Source of the DNA: Parasaccharibacter apium
Lineage (GTDB): Bacteria; Pseudomonadota; Alphaproteobacteria; Acetobacterales; Acetobacteraceae
Reading direction: 5' to 3'
NCBI RefSeq assembly: GCF_002592045.1
Contig: NZ_MEJG01000001.1
Location: 124,001 to 188,000 of the forward strand
Length of the DNA: 64,000 nucleotides
Shown here: positions 26,450 to 36,236 of the stretch, one piece after another
Layout of the letters: each line of letters begins with the position of its first letter
Position numbering within the stretch: position 1 is the stretch's first letter
Position numbers and translations under genes: made by a program
The notes under the pieces: generated by a model
What the model was told of the DNA's origin: nothing
Database searches by the model: none
Seen by the model: only the letters and a program-made list of their open reading frames with translations

Positions 26450-29134
26450 ATGGTCAACCAAAAGCCACATATCCCCCCTATTCCCGCTCAAAAAACGGGC
26501 AAAGTCACACCGACCATGGAGCAATGGTTTAGCCTAAAACATCAAGAACCTGACGCATTACTTTTCTTCCGCATGGGGGATTTTTACGAATTATTCTTCG
26601 GGGATGCAGAAGCCGCCTCTCTGGCTTTGGACATCACCCTCACCCAGCGCGGTATGCATGATGATGCCCCTATCCCTATGTGCGGCGTCCCTGTTGGCAC
26701 GGCACAAATTTACCTCTCCCGCCTCATCCGCCGTGGCTTCCGCGTTGCCGTTGCCGAGCAGACAGAAACCCCAAGTAAAGGCCAAAAAGGCCCGCTCCGG
26801 CGCGAGATCATCCGTGTTATAACCCCCGGCACCCTCACAGAGGATGAACTCTTAGAAGCTGGGCGGGCCAACACGCTCCTTGCCATTACCGCCGCTGATA
26901 AACGCCATAAAAACCGGCTCGGCGCAGCATGGATTGATATTTCCACCGGCACGTTGGAAATGCTCGCACTCACACAAGATGCCCTTGCTGAACTTCTTGC
27001 CCGCCTGGCCCCCTCCGAGATTTTGGCTGAGCCATCCCTCATCCCTGCTGATTATGCTGGCCTTCTCACCCCCTCCACGGCTTGCCCAGACCAAGCCACA
27101 GCAGAGCGCACGATAAAAGAGGCTTATCACGTTGCTCAAATAGATTCGTTAGGGGATTTCAGTACAGAGCAAAGCATAGCCTGTGCGGTATTACTAAATT
27201 ATGTCCGCCGTAGTCAGGCTGGCGGCCTCCCCCGCTTAGCCCCACCCATCGACCATGGTTTAGACACCATCATGGGGCTAGACCCTGCCACACGCAGCAG
27301 CCTTGATATTCTCCAATCCCGCGATGGCGATACAAAACACACGCTTTTTAACAGCGTGAATCAGACCAATACGGCCGCTGGGACACGCCTCTTAGCGTCA
27401 TGGCTTAGCAGCCCTAGCACAGACCTCACCCTCATCACGCAACGACAAGAGGGATGGGATTGGCTGCATCAACACCCTCAGCTGACCATTACGTTACGCG
27501 ACATCCTCAAACAGGCCCCTGATTCTGCACGTGCTTTAGGCCGTATCTCCAGCGGACGCCCCCTCCCACGGGACCTTGCAGCACTCCGCGATACGCTACG
27601 AACAGCCAACCTCGTCACCGAGGCCCTAGCCCCATTAGCAACGGAGTCTATGCCCTCCTATATCCGTCAGATTGGCGCTAAACTCTATGGCCGTGCTGAC
27701 ACATTGCTCGAACGCTTAGACGCTGCGCTAAACCCGGACCTCCCCGCCAAGATTGAGGATGGCGGGGTCATCGCCCCCGGCTTTGATGCGGAATTAGACC
27801 ATCAACGGGACCTCCGCGATAATAGCCGCCGTCTGGTGGCTCAGCTTCAAGTCCGTTTGGCAGAGCATTACAACATAACAAGCTTGCGTATCCGCCATCA
27901 CAATCAACTTGGTTATGTTATCGAGGTCCCCACGGCGGCCGGTCGTACCTTACGCCAGCATGAGGAGTTAAGCTTCCGCCAAGGGACGACAAGCCTCGCG
28001 CGTTTCTCCAACGAAGAACTCACATCCCTTAATCAAGCTATTTTAGAAGCATCTGAAAAAGCAGACCAATTAGAACGCCACCTCTTTACCGACCTCGCCC
28101 AGCAATGCCTAAACACCCCTGCCCTTGATGAAATCGGCCTTGCTTTGGCCGAGCTGGATGTTCTGCTCTCATGCGCTACTCTCATGGCACGCGGCTCATG
28201 GTGCCGCCCGGTCATGACCGAGGGGCGGGATTTCAGCCTCCATGCCTGCCGTCACCCTGTGGTGGAAGCGGCTTTGCAGGATAACCCTGCCCATAATAGC
28301 CCCTTCATCGCGAATGATTGCACCCTACCGTCAGAAAAACACGCTATCTTACTCACCGGGCCTAACATGGCGGGGAAATCGACCTTCCTCCGCCAAAATG
28401 CTCTAGCGGTCATTCTTGCCCAAGCCGGCCTCCCCCTCCCTGCTCAAGAGGCCAAAATTGGGATTGTGGACCGTCTCTTCTCCCGCGTTGGAGCCGCTGA
28501 TGACCTCGCGCGTGGCCGCTCCACCTTTATGGTGGAAATGACCGAGACCGCCGCTATCCTCAACCAAGCGGGACCGCGCTCCCTTGTCGTGGTGGATGAA
28601 ATTGGCCGTGGCACCTCAACGCTAGATGGGCTTTCCATCGCATGGGCAACGTTGGAAGCTCTCCATTCCCAATTACGCTGCCGCACCATCTTTGCCACGC
28701 ATTATCATGAGCTTGGCGCATTACTGGACACACTCCCCCGCCTTGGGGCCTATACAATGGCCGTGCGGGAATGGAAGGGAGAGGTCATCTTCCAACATGA
28801 AGTCCGCCCCGGTCTTGCACAAAAAAGCTGGGGTTTGCATGTTGCAAAATTAGCAGGAATACCGTCCACTATCATTCACCGAGCGCGCATCCTCCTAACG
28901 CATTTAGAGGAGGAGCGCAGCAACAACCAAAAAGCCACGTCTCTCCCTCTTTTTGAACAAAATCATCATGCCCCTCTCACCGACTCACCCTTAGAAGCCA
29001 TCCAGCTCCTTGAGGACTTGGACCCGGATTCTCTCTCCCCACGAGAGGCCCATAATGTTCTTTACCAGTTAAAAAAACTGCTTAAAGACCATCATGAAAC
29101 AGGCACGCCACATGAAGAAAGGTCGCCGTCATGA
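26450..29134 (+). CDS. mutS: DNA mismatch repair protein MutS
   Basis: The 894-aa mismatch-recognition ATPase has the FxE wedge motif in FRMGDFYELFF near residue 45. The connector and lever domains follow. The C-terminal ATPase has Walker A in TGPNMAGKSTFLRQNA and Walker B in VVDEIGRGTSTLDGLS, and the helix-turn-helix region ends the protein. The length is normal. The stop overlaps a possible glnD start (ATGA). mutS next to glnD is a recurrent alphaproteobacterial pair. Confidence 0.97.
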   Translation: MVNQKPHIPPIPAQKTGKVTPTMEQWFSLKHQEPDALLFFRMGDFYELFFGDAEAASLALDITLTQRGMHDDAPIPMCGVPVGTAQIYLSRLIRRGFRVAVAEQTETPSKGQKGPLRREIIRVITPGTLTEDELLEAGRANTLLAITAADKRHKNRLGAAWIDISTGTLEMLALTQDALAELLARLAPSEILAEPSLIPADYAGLLTPSTACPDQATAERTIKEAYHVAQIDSLGDFSTEQSIACAVLLNYVRRSQAGGLPRLAPPIDHGLDTIMGLDPATRSSLDILQSRDGDTKHTLFNSVNQTNTAAGTRLLASWLSSPSTDLTLITQRQEGWDWLHQHPQLTITLRDILKQAPDSARALGRISSGRPLPRDLAALRDTLRTANLVTEALAPLATESMPSYIRQIGAKLYGRADTLLERLDAALNPDLPAKIEDGGVIAPGFDAELDHQRDLRDNSRRLVAQLQVRLAEHYNITSLRIRHHNQLGYVIEVPTAAGRTLRQHEELSFRQGTTSLARFSNEELTSLNQAILEASEKADQLERHLFTDLAQQCLNTPALDEIGLALAELDVLLSCATLMARGSWCRPVMTEGRDFSLHACRHPVVEAALQDNPAHNSPFIANDCTLPSEKHAILLTGPNMAGKSTFLRQNALAVILAQAGLPLPAQEAKIGIVDRLFSRVGAADDLARGRSTFMVEMTETAAILNQAGPRSLVVVDEIGRGTSTLDGLSIAWATLEALHSQLRCRTIFATHYHELGALLDTLPRLGAYTMAVREWKGEVIFQHEVRPGLAQKSWGLHVAKLAGIPSTIIHRARILLTHLEEERSNNQKATSLPLFEQNHHAPLTDSPLEAIQLLEDLDPDSLSPREAHNVLYQLKKLLKDHHETGTPHEERSPS

Positions 29135-31953
29135 CCATATCCTGGCCAAACGCCCCTGTAGAGAGGAACGACCCTATGTCCGCTTCTGATCACCATGTGG
29201 CCTATCAACCTCGCCTTCCTCGGGAAGAAGCCCTCACACGCCTCTGTGCGGAGCTAAGTACCCAGCGCGAGTCTATTCGTCAGCGTTTTGAGCAGCGCGA
29301 AGCTAACGGTATAGCCACAGCCCGCAGCCTCGCCTTCCTCATGGACCATATCATCAACAAGCTCGCCCATTATGCGAATCTACCTGCCCATACGCAGGAT
29401 GATGATACAGAAGAAGCCTTTTGCCTCTGTGCAACGGGGGGGTACGGGGCTGCTTTAATGGCGCCTTTTAGTGATGTGGACCTCCTCTTCCTAACTAAGG
29501 AAGCCCCTTCGCCAAAGCTCATTAAAGCTATTGAGTATGTGCTCTATACTCTCTGGGACCTTGGTGTGCGCGTAGGCCATGCTACCCGCACTATTGAGAG
29601 CGCGATGGAGATGGCCAAAACAGACCAAACCGCCTGTACAACCCTCCTAGACATCCGCCCTCTCTATGGTCAAGAGGGCCTCGCCCATACATTACGCAAA
29701 CAGCATGATGCTTATCTAAAAGGGCCAACCCTTAAAAAATTCATCCGTGGGGCCATTGCCCAACGAGAGGACCGCCATCACGCCTTTGGCGATACACCTT
29801 ACCTTGTCGAACCTCACATTAAAGAAGGGAAAGGCGGCCTGCGGGACCTCCAAGTCCTTAGTTGGATCGGTCATGCTGCTTTAGGCTATGACGTGCCAGA
29901 ACATTCCACCTTTCGGCACGCGCGCGGGCTTGCGCCTATCAGCACGTTATTAGGTTTGCTGACAAAACGTGAAATCACCCGTACACGCATTTTATGGAAC
30001 TTCTTTTGGACAGTCCGCCTTCACCTCCATTACATCACCGGGCGTAATGAAGAGCGACTAACATTTGACGTCCAGCCCATTATTGGTGCGCGGATGCGTT
30101 ATGGTAACCATGGCCATCAACGGGGGGTGGACCGCTTTATGCGGCATCATTTCCTCATGGCACGCGCAGTGATGCGGCTATCGCATGTTTTCCAGCCGGC
30201 TCTTATTCTCTATCTGCGCCATCAAATCCAACAAAGCCCTCCGCATATTGAAGCCGGGCCTGAGGGATTCCAACGTGTTGATGGGTATCTTAACCTGCCT
30301 AACCCGCTTATCTTGGTAAAAGAGCCAATCACTATTTTCCGCTTATTAGATTGTGCCCGGCGTTATCAATTACCGTTACACCCAGCTGCCTTCCAGCAGC
30401 TTATCCGTTTTGAACGTCACGCAGCAGCGCTATGTGGGAATGCAGAGGCTTCATCGCTTTTCTTACAACTACTCTGCGACCCCCTAAAGGATGCCCCCTC
30501 CCAACCGGAGGCCTCCCCCGCCCATACAGAGCACGAACGCACCTTCTGGCTGCCTTTACTTAATGAGACGGGGATACTCTCACACTTCCTCCCCGGCTGG
30601 TCTCGCATTTTAGGGCGGACACAATTTGACGGCTATCACCTTTATAGTGTTGATGCCCACATCATTGAATCTATCCGTATTTTGCGGCTGATTGAGCAAG
30701 GGCAAATGGCTGATGAGCTTCCCCTTGCTTATAAAGTTGCCCGCACCATTACCCAAAGAACAGTCCTTTATCTCGCAGCCTTATTGCACGATATTGGCAA
30801 GGGGCGTGGGGGCGGACATTCCGAAATTGGCGCACAACTCGCCACGCGCATTTGCCAGCAACTTGGTCTCTCTGCTAGCGATAGCGATACAGTCTCATGG
30901 CTTGTGCTGCATCATTTACTCCTCTCCCGCACCGCCTTTAGCCGGGATATTGATGACCCACAAACCATCTTAGACCTCGCCGATATTATCCAGTCCCCCA
31001 AGCGGCTCCGGCTCTTATTGCTCCTTAGCATTATTGATATTCGTGCCGTTGGCCCACACGCATGGAATGCGTGGAAGGCGACCCTCCTTGGCCGCCTCTA
31101 TAGCCGTATTGCTGATGTCTTAGAGGGTGGATTACAAGCCCAAGAAGATGATGAGCGCGTAGAGCAAAATAAAATCTTTGTCCAAGAGACATTACAAGCA
31201 GAAGGCATGGCCCCTGCTGATATTGCTCATTTCATCAAGCTAGGCCGCCCGGGCTATTGGCTTGGCTTTGATGGTGATAGCCAGCTCCGCCATGCACGGC
31301 TTGTCAGCCGCTATCGTGCCGAAGGGCGCTATGATGCCATCCTCTTAGATATTGCCCCCCTACCAGAGCGCGGCATTACAGAGCTAACCGTTTTTTGTAA
31401 GGATCAACCGGGGCTATTCTCCCGCATTACGGGGGCGTTAGCGTTATGTGGGGCTTCCATTGCCGATGCGCGCATCCATACGCTTAACGGCAATATGGTG
31501 CTCGATACATTCTGGTTCCAAGACCCCTATGGGGAAGCCTTTATAGAGGAAGAGCATCTGGACCGCTTGCGTGAGACGGTCATCCAAGCCATTCATGGTG
31601 AGATTGACCTCAGCGAGACGCTCAAGGCAGCGCAATTCCCGCTCACACGGCGGCTAGAGGCCCTGCATATCCCCTCGCAAGTACTTATTGATAATGAAGC
31701 CTCAGAAAGCTGTAGTATTGTGGAGGTCAATGGGCGGGACCGGCCTGCTCTTCTGCACAACATCACAGCCACGCTCAGCCGGATGAAGCTGCATATCTCC
31801 TCCGCCCATATTATGACCTATGGGCTACGCGCGGTGGATGTCTTTTACATCACTGATGCAACGGGCCATAAACTCACCTCCCCAGCGCAGGAAGAAGCCT
31901 TGGCGGCTGCGTTAATCAACACCCTCCATCAAACAGCAGAGCCACCAACCTAG
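29131..31953 (+). CDS. glnD: Bifunctional [protein-PII] uridylyltransferase/uridylyl-removing enzyme
   Basis: The 940-aa nitrogen sensor uridylylates and deuridylylates PII proteins according to glutamine level. Domains in order are the nucleotidyltransferase (GGYGAALMAPFSDVDLLF near residue 105, catalytic Asp pair present, but the usual GGYGRG reads GGYGAA), a linker helical region, the HD domain (ALLHDIGKGRGGGHSEIG near 545), and two C-terminal ACT domains (VFCKDQPGLFSR and VNGRDRPALLHN). The start may be 29131, overlapping mutS, or 29176, which has GAGAGGA 8 nt upstream. It is probably co-transcribed with mutS and ends at a terminator. Confidence 0.96.
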   Translation: MTISWPNAPVERNDPMSASDHHVAYQPRLPREEALTRLCAELSTQRESIRQRFEQREANGIATARSLAFLMDHIINKLAHYANLPAHTQDDDTEEAFCLCATGGYGAALMAPFSDVDLLFLTKEAPSPKLIKAIEYVLYTLWDLGVRVGHATRTIESAMEMAKTDQTACTTLLDIRPLYGQEGLAHTLRKQHDAYLKGPTLKKFIRGAIAQREDRHHAFGDTPYLVEPHIKEGKGGLRDLQVLSWIGHAALGYDVPEHSTFRHARGLAPISTLLGLLTKREITRTRILWNFFWTVRLHLHYITGRNEERLTFDVQPIIGARMRYGNHGHQRGVDRFMRHHFLMARAVMRLSHVFQPALILYLRHQIQQSPPHIEAGPEGFQRVDGYLNLPNPLILVKEPITIFRLLDCARRYQLPLHPAAFQQLIRFERHAAALCGNAEASSLFLQLLCDPLKDAPSQPEASPAHTEHERTFWLPLLNETGILSHFLPGWSRILGRTQFDGYHLYSVDAHIIESIRILRLIEQGQMADELPLAYKVARTITQRTVLYLAALLHDIGKGRGGGHSEIGAQLATRICQQLGLSASDSDTVSWLVLHHLLLSRTAFSRDIDDPQTILDLADIIQSPKRLRLLLLLSIIDIRAVGPHAWNAWKATLLGRLYSRIADVLEGGLQAQEDDERVEQNKIFVQETLQAEGMAPADIAHFIKLGRPGYWLGFDGDSQLRHARLVSRYRAEGRYDAILLDIAPLPERGITELTVFCKDQPGLFSRITGALALCGASIADARIHTLNGNMVLDTFWFQDPYGEAFIEEEHLDRLRETVIQAIHGEIDLSETLKAAQFPLTRRLEALHIPSQVLIDNEASESCSIVEVNGRDRPALLHNITATLSRMKLHISSAHIMTYGLRAVDVFYITDATGHKLTSPAQEEALAAALINTLHQTAEPPT

Positions 31954-31965
31954 CTTTACCCGCCC

Positions 31966-32006
31966 CTTAAAAAGGACCATGCCATTTTACTGCATGGTCC
32001 TTTTCC
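31966..32006. terminator. Bidirectional terminator between glnD and TonB receptor gene
   Basis: An AAAAGGACCATGC / GCATGGTCCTTTT stem of about 13 bp has a short loop and flanking A and T runs, between convergent genes. Confidence 0.88.
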
Positions 32007-32017
32007 ATAAGCTGGTC

Positions 32018-34267
32018 TTATAAATCCATCGTCAACGAGGCTTTGAAGGTCCGCGGTAGCCCCTCTGTCAGATAGCCACCATAAGAGGATGCCCAATAAT
32101 GGCTATTGGTCAGGTTCTCTACACCAAAGCGTAATGTCATAGGCTGTTTACGCGTCATCAAGAACGTATATCGCCCGCCGAGGTCGTAAGTCGTCCAGTT
32201 GGCAATACGCTGTGTGTTCTGTGCATTCGCCCATTGATGTCCGGTATGAATCACGCGCCCCGTTAAGGTCAGCCCTTTAGCAAAAGGGATGTCATATTCT
32301 ATATTCCCATTGATCGTATAACCGGGCACCCCGATGGCCCGTTGCCCTTCATAGGTTCCTTTCATCTGTTTGGCATCAATGAGGGCCGTTCCCCCATTAA
32401 AGCGCAGGCCCTTGATAATTTCCCCATTGATATTGAACTCAATCCCTTGGTTACGCTGCTCTCCATCCACGGTGAAAATACCTTGCCCTGTATTGCCATA
32501 AGGGCGGACATAGCTATTAGGCTGCGTTAAGCGGTAAAAAGCTAAAGACGCGCTAAACCGTCCAATATCGTACTTCCCGCCGAACTCATATTGCACTGTC
32601 CGCACTGGGGCAAAGAGCTGGCCCATATTAACAATATTCGCCCCTGTTGCCTGTGGCCCCGGCGCCAACCCTTCAACACGGTTAAAATAAAAGGAGGAAT
32701 GTTTTGTCATATGGATGACAAGCCCTACCACAGGGGTGATGGCATCACGGTCATAATGGTCCGTCAAAACCTGCTTATAGCCGTAGGATTTTGTCATAAT
32801 GTTCTGATAACGGAAGCCCCCTGTCAAAGCGATGCGGTCATGCCAGAAGGACACAGTATCGGAGAAGAACACGCTATAAAGCCGTGTCATCATATCTCTT
32901 TTAGGATGATGAACATTCCCCCCTGTTAAGGTCGTCGCTGGCAAAGGCGAATAAATCGGCGCATAGAGGTTGCTCGCACTCGACTTCCCAAAACCCCATG
33001 CGCGTGCAACCTCATTCCACAAGCTGGATGCCCCAAGATTAATCTCATGCTTTAATGGCCCGGTATTAACATGCACACGCGCCCCGCCACGCGTACTCTC
33101 ATTCGTCTCCTGATACGGCACATAAAGGAAGCCATCTGTCCCCGCCCCTGTTTGGGCGTTCGTCACGGTGAGAGAGCTATAATTCCCTTCCTCTTTCCCT
33201 GTTAACCCGCCAAACGCTCCGTAAAGCGTGATGTGCTTGTTAAGGTCATGCTCTACATTCACCATCCCAAAGACATAATGCATGTCTTCATAGCTCCAAC
33301 GCTGACCCCAATTATGAGACGGTGCCGTTGGTTTGGGGACAGAGGTTAAGGCAGATGATAACAAAACCCCACCGCGCCCCTGCTGGACGTTCTGATTCTG
33401 GTAGTTAATATCCATCGTAATGCGGGTTGTCTCTGCCTCATTATGCCAATCCGTATCCAACCCTAATGCCACGGAATGTCGCCGCTCCCCGTGGATGGAG
33501 GTCTGCCCGTCCATTCCAGCAGCATTAAAGCGAACACCAAATTGCTGGCTTTCCCCAAACCGCCGGCTCATATCCACATTACCGCCGCCTTGGCCTGTCC
33601 CGGTATAATCGCCTGTTACGCGTAATAGCGGGTCTTTCCCGGCATGTTTGAATTGAAGATTGATATTCCCACCAATAGAGGTCCCACCGGGAGCCGCCCC
33701 ATTGAGGAAGGCATTCGCCCCATTCATCACCTGCACAGAATCATAAAGCTGCGGGGAGACAAGCTGGCGCGGGGTAATGCCATAAAGCCCATTAATGGCA
33801 ACATCATCCCCATAAATAGGCAGACCACGAATGATAAATACTTCCGAGAAATTGCCGTAGCCATAGGTTGTCCGTACGGAGGGGTCATTCTCCAAAACCT
33901 GACCTAATGTCTGTGATTGCTGATTCAAAATCATGCTGGAGGTATAGCTACGGAGGTTAAAGGGGAGGTCTAACCCCTTTTTAGTCCCCAACACACCAGC
34001 TTGCCCCCCAAGCTGAACCTCCATCCGCTCACGCCGCCGCGCTTTAACGATGATCGTCTCTTGTGGAGGGTGTTGCTGTTTTAGGTTCGCTTTCGTCACT
34101 TTGGAAGAAGGGTGTTGTGCGTCACTCTTTCCTTTACCAACAGGAGCATAGTGAGATGATTCCGCAGCCCATAAAGATGGGCTTGCCACGCTGCTCCCAA
34201 CCACCAATCCCCATAAACCAACAGTTTTATAAGACATACGAAATAGAGACACCATCTCTTCAATCAT
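32018..34267 (-). CDS. TonB-dependent siderophore receptor
   Basis: The 749-aa outer-membrane protein starts with a signal peptide (SYKTVGLWGLVVGSSVASPSLWAAES). A TonB-box-like region ETIIVKARR follows near residue 73, then a plug domain (about 100-215) with the FIIRGLPIYGDDVAINGLYG segment and GAAPGGTSIGGNINLQF, and a beta-barrel. It lacks an N-terminal signalling (STN) domain, so it is a transporter rather than a transducer. Starts at 34267, 34255 and 34237 are all possible. It is divergent from a PepSY gene across two Fur-like boxes, so iron-repressed expression is likely. The ligand is unknown, and hydroxamate-type siderophores are common for this group. Confidence 0.9.
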   Translation of the reverse strand: MIEEMVSLFRMSYKTVGLWGLVVGSSVASPSLWAAESSHYAPVGKGKSDAQHPSSKVTKANLKQQHPPQETIIVKARRRERMEVQLGGQAGVLGTKKGLDLPFNLRSYTSSMILNQQSQTLGQVLENDPSVRTTYGYGNFSEVFIIRGLPIYGDDVAINGLYGITPRQLVSPQLYDSVQVMNGANAFLNGAAPGGTSIGGNINLQFKHAGKDPLLRVTGDYTGTGQGGGNVDMSRRFGESQQFGVRFNAAGMDGQTSIHGERRHSVALGLDTDWHNEAETTRITMDINYQNQNVQQGRGGVLLSSALTSVPKPTAPSHNWGQRWSYEDMHYVFGMVNVEHDLNKHITLYGAFGGLTGKEEGNYSSLTVTNAQTGAGTDGFLYVPYQETNESTRGGARVHVNTGPLKHEINLGASSLWNEVARAWGFGKSSASNLYAPIYSPLPATTLTGGNVHHPKRDMMTRLYSVFFSDTVSFWHDRIALTGGFRYQNIMTKSYGYKQVLTDHYDRDAITPVVGLVIHMTKHSSFYFNRVEGLAPGPQATGANIVNMGQLFAPVRTVQYEFGGKYDIGRFSASLAFYRLTQPNSYVRPYGNTGQGIFTVDGEQRNQGIEFNINGEIIKGLRFNGGTALIDAKQMKGTYEGQRAIGVPGYTINGNIEYDIPFAKGLTLTGRVIHTGHQWANAQNTQRIANWTTYDLGGRYTFLMTRKQPMTLRFGVENLTNSHYWASSYGGYLTEGLPRTFKASLTMDL

Positions 34268-34294
34268 CCTAAATAAGGGAGCCAGGGAGTGCTG

Positions 34295-34322
34295 TTTATA
34301 TGTAAATGAAAATTATTCGCAA
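34295..34322 (-). promoter_or_regulatory. Predicted promoter of the TonB receptor gene
   Basis: On the minus strand TTGCGA (34317-34322) is followed after 16 nt by TATAAA (34295-34300). The Fur-like box sits in the -35/spacer region, which would allow repression by occlusion. Confidence 0.55.
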
Positions 34323-34328
34323 TGATTC
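34305..34328. promoter_or_regulatory. Fur-like box 1 in the receptor/PepSY gap
   Basis: The core reads GCGAATAATTTTCATT on the minus strand (34305-34320), extended by AATGATTC on the plus side. It shares GCGAAY-RATT-NTNAWT with the box at 34424 and the one before the iron ABC operon, and overlaps the predicted receptor promoter. Confidence 0.6.
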
Positions 34329-34423
34329 TTTATCAGCACTCTCACCTTCCCCCTCCCTCTGTTGCTAAGCTTTAACAATCTTTCTCACCGCCATTTACAG
34401 CGTTTAGAAAGCCCATTAAAGAT

Positions 34424-34440
34424 GCGAACAATTCTCATTC
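34424..34440 (+). promoter_or_regulatory. Fur-like box 2 before the PepSY gene
   Basis: GCGAACAATTCTCATTC matches box 1 at most positions but points the other way. It lies 18 bp before the PepSY ATG, overlapping where that operon's promoter should be; a TATGTT hexamer begins 1 nt after it. Confidence 0.55.
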
Positions 34441-34458
34441 ATATGTTGTCGCACCCCT

Positions 34459-35931
34459 ATGTCCCCTAGGCTCCGCACCATTTTGCGCGTTATCCACCGT
34501 TGGGTTGGCTTTCCCTTTGGGGTCTTTTTATTCATCCTCTGTTTTACAGGGAGCCTTGCTTGCTTTGGGCCAGAAGTCCAAAACTGGATGCAGCCAGAGG
34601 CAGCCTTGCGCCCCTCCTCCCCTCTCATGAGCCAAACCGGCCTTATAGAGGCAAGCCATCAGCTTAAAGCCCAGCTTGATAAAGGCCAGTTCGCCTTTTT
34701 AAAACTGCCCTCACAACGAGACCCTGTTTTCCGCCTATGGCATTATGATGGCCATATTTTCCGCGGCCCTACGCTTGCTGCCGATACCGGCTTGCCTCTC
34801 CTCACATCGGATGTTGTCGGGGGCTCCTTTTTCACCACCCTCCATAGCAGCCTGTATCTTCCTACGCCGTGGGGACAATGTCTCACTGCCTTAGCTGGCT
34901 TGACCTTGATGATAGCCCTCATCAGCGGTTTATGGCTTCAACTCCGCCGCTTTCTCCCTGATTTACTCCTTTTCCGCCCTCATGCGGCACGCCATCGCCA
35001 ATGGCTGGACCTCCACCTCCTTGGGGGAACGCTCAGCATACCAATTCTTTTCATCGTGGGGGGCTCTGGCCTTGTGCTGCAATCCCAAGAACTCCTTCAT
35101 TTTATCAATCCGCCCTCCCACACAGCACGACCTGCAAACCGCCATCAGGCCCATAGTCAGACATCACCCCCTATCTCTGATGCACTCATCACCAAATTAG
35201 CCCAAAACGCACAACAGCAATGGGGTGATGAGGGCGATGGCTTCTTCATGCTTGCGGGCAAAGAGCTCGCCTTATATGCCCCTGATACACTACATTTCTG
35301 CCTTTACCGCCAAGCCATAACAGCTTCACGCCCGCGCCTTCCCCCTCACAATTTATGCCCTACTCTACATAGCGTTTTCCTCGGGGTGCATAACCTGCGC
35401 TGGGCGGGGTTCGTCACACGTTGTCTTTATGGGCTCACTGGCCTTTTAGGGTGCTTAATTATCGGCTCCGGCATGAGGCTGTTCTTACAATCGGAGCAAA
35501 ATCACCTCTGCCATCATCACGCCATCACTTACAGTCAGCATATTCAGCAACGGCTCTATCGCGCGGTGAGCATGGCGACAATATTCGGCTTACCCCTCGC
35601 CACCCTTGCTCTTTTCTGGAGTACACGGCTCCCTGCCCCCCTCCCCCCCATCTTATGGGAGGAAGGGCTTTTCTTCACCTTATGGGGTGTCTCACTTCTT
35701 TACGCCTTGATAAGCCGCCATGCTGCCCGCCATTTATTGATGATGTTGATGCTCTTAGGCCTTGGCACAAGCGGGCTAGACCTTGCCACTCGTCCCTTCC
35801 ATACAGGCCGCCCAGCTCTTTTTCTTAGCGTTGATGCTCTTGCTGCCTGTCTGGGAGGGGCGTGCCTATTGGCCCTCCTTTACCATCCTCATTATGCCAA
35901 AAAACGCGCTATTTTGAGGTCAAAACGATGA
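34459..35931 (+). CDS. PepSY-associated transmembrane protein, likely iron-linked
   Basis: The 490-aa inner-membrane protein opens with the family signature RVIHRWVGFPFGVFLFILCFTGSLACF (residues about 10-37). It then has a periplasmic PepSY-like region, further membrane segments near 140-160, 190-210 and 325-345, and several at the C-terminus. Conserved histidines in HRWVG, TTLHSSLY and LHLLGG resemble heme-binding positions in the related ferric-reductase-like proteins. Members beside TonB siderophore receptors are thought to help release iron. No clear ribosome-binding site precedes the ATG, so the message may be near-leaderless. The stop overlaps the next start (ATGA). Confidence 0.85.
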   Translation: MSPRLRTILRVIHRWVGFPFGVFLFILCFTGSLACFGPEVQNWMQPEAALRPSSPLMSQTGLIEASHQLKAQLDKGQFAFLKLPSQRDPVFRLWHYDGHIFRGPTLAADTGLPLLTSDVVGGSFFTTLHSSLYLPTPWGQCLTALAGLTLMIALISGLWLQLRRFLPDLLLFRPHAARHRQWLDLHLLGGTLSIPILFIVGGSGLVLQSQELLHFINPPSHTARPANRHQAHSQTSPPISDALITKLAQNAQQQWGDEGDGFFMLAGKELALYAPDTLHFCLYRQAITASRPRLPPHNLCPTLHSVFLGVHNLRWAGFVTRCLYGLTGLLGCLIIGSGMRLFLQSEQNHLCHHHAITYSQHIQQRLYRAVSMATIFGLPLATLALFWSTRLPAPLPPILWEEGLFFTLWGVSLLYALISRHAARHLLMMLMLLGLGTSGLDLATRPFHTGRPALFLSVDALAACLGGACLLALLYHPHYAKKRAILRSKR

Positions 35932-36236
35932 TATCCCTTCTGATACTCCTCCCCCTATGGGGATTCATTGGGCTCTGTTATCTCAACAGCCTGCCTCCCC
36001 ATAGGCGGCAAAACCCATGCCATCTTCCACGCTCTACCCCATGGCAACGTTCCTGCTATATCGCAGGCCCTTTCATCGCTTTAGCCTTAAGCTATCGCCT
36101 CGCGGGGCTAGATGGCCTCTTCCTCTGGGGCTTTAGCGCGCCACTTATGGGTATTGTCCTCGGTATTACCCTACCTTACTGGCCCAAAAAGCATGTGCAA
36201 AAAGAAGCTCTGAGCGATCACTACTTGCAAAAATGA
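35928..36236 (+). CDS. Small membrane protein, DUF3325-like
   Basis: The 102-aa protein has about three hydrophobic segments (residues 2-18, 46-63 and 68-85) separated by a basic, Pro-rich loop. Size, topology and position directly after a PepSY gene fit the DUF3325 family often found with siderophore uptake genes; sequence support alone is modest. The start at 35928 overlaps the PepSY stop by 4 nt (ATGA), and its own stop overlaps the next start the same way, so all three are translationally coupled. The function is unknown. Confidence 0.65.
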   Translation: MISLLILLPLWGFIGLCYLNSLPPHRRQNPCHLPRSTPWQRSCYIAGPFIALALSYRLAGLDGLFLWGFSAPLMGIVLGITLPYWPKKHVQKEALSDHYLQK

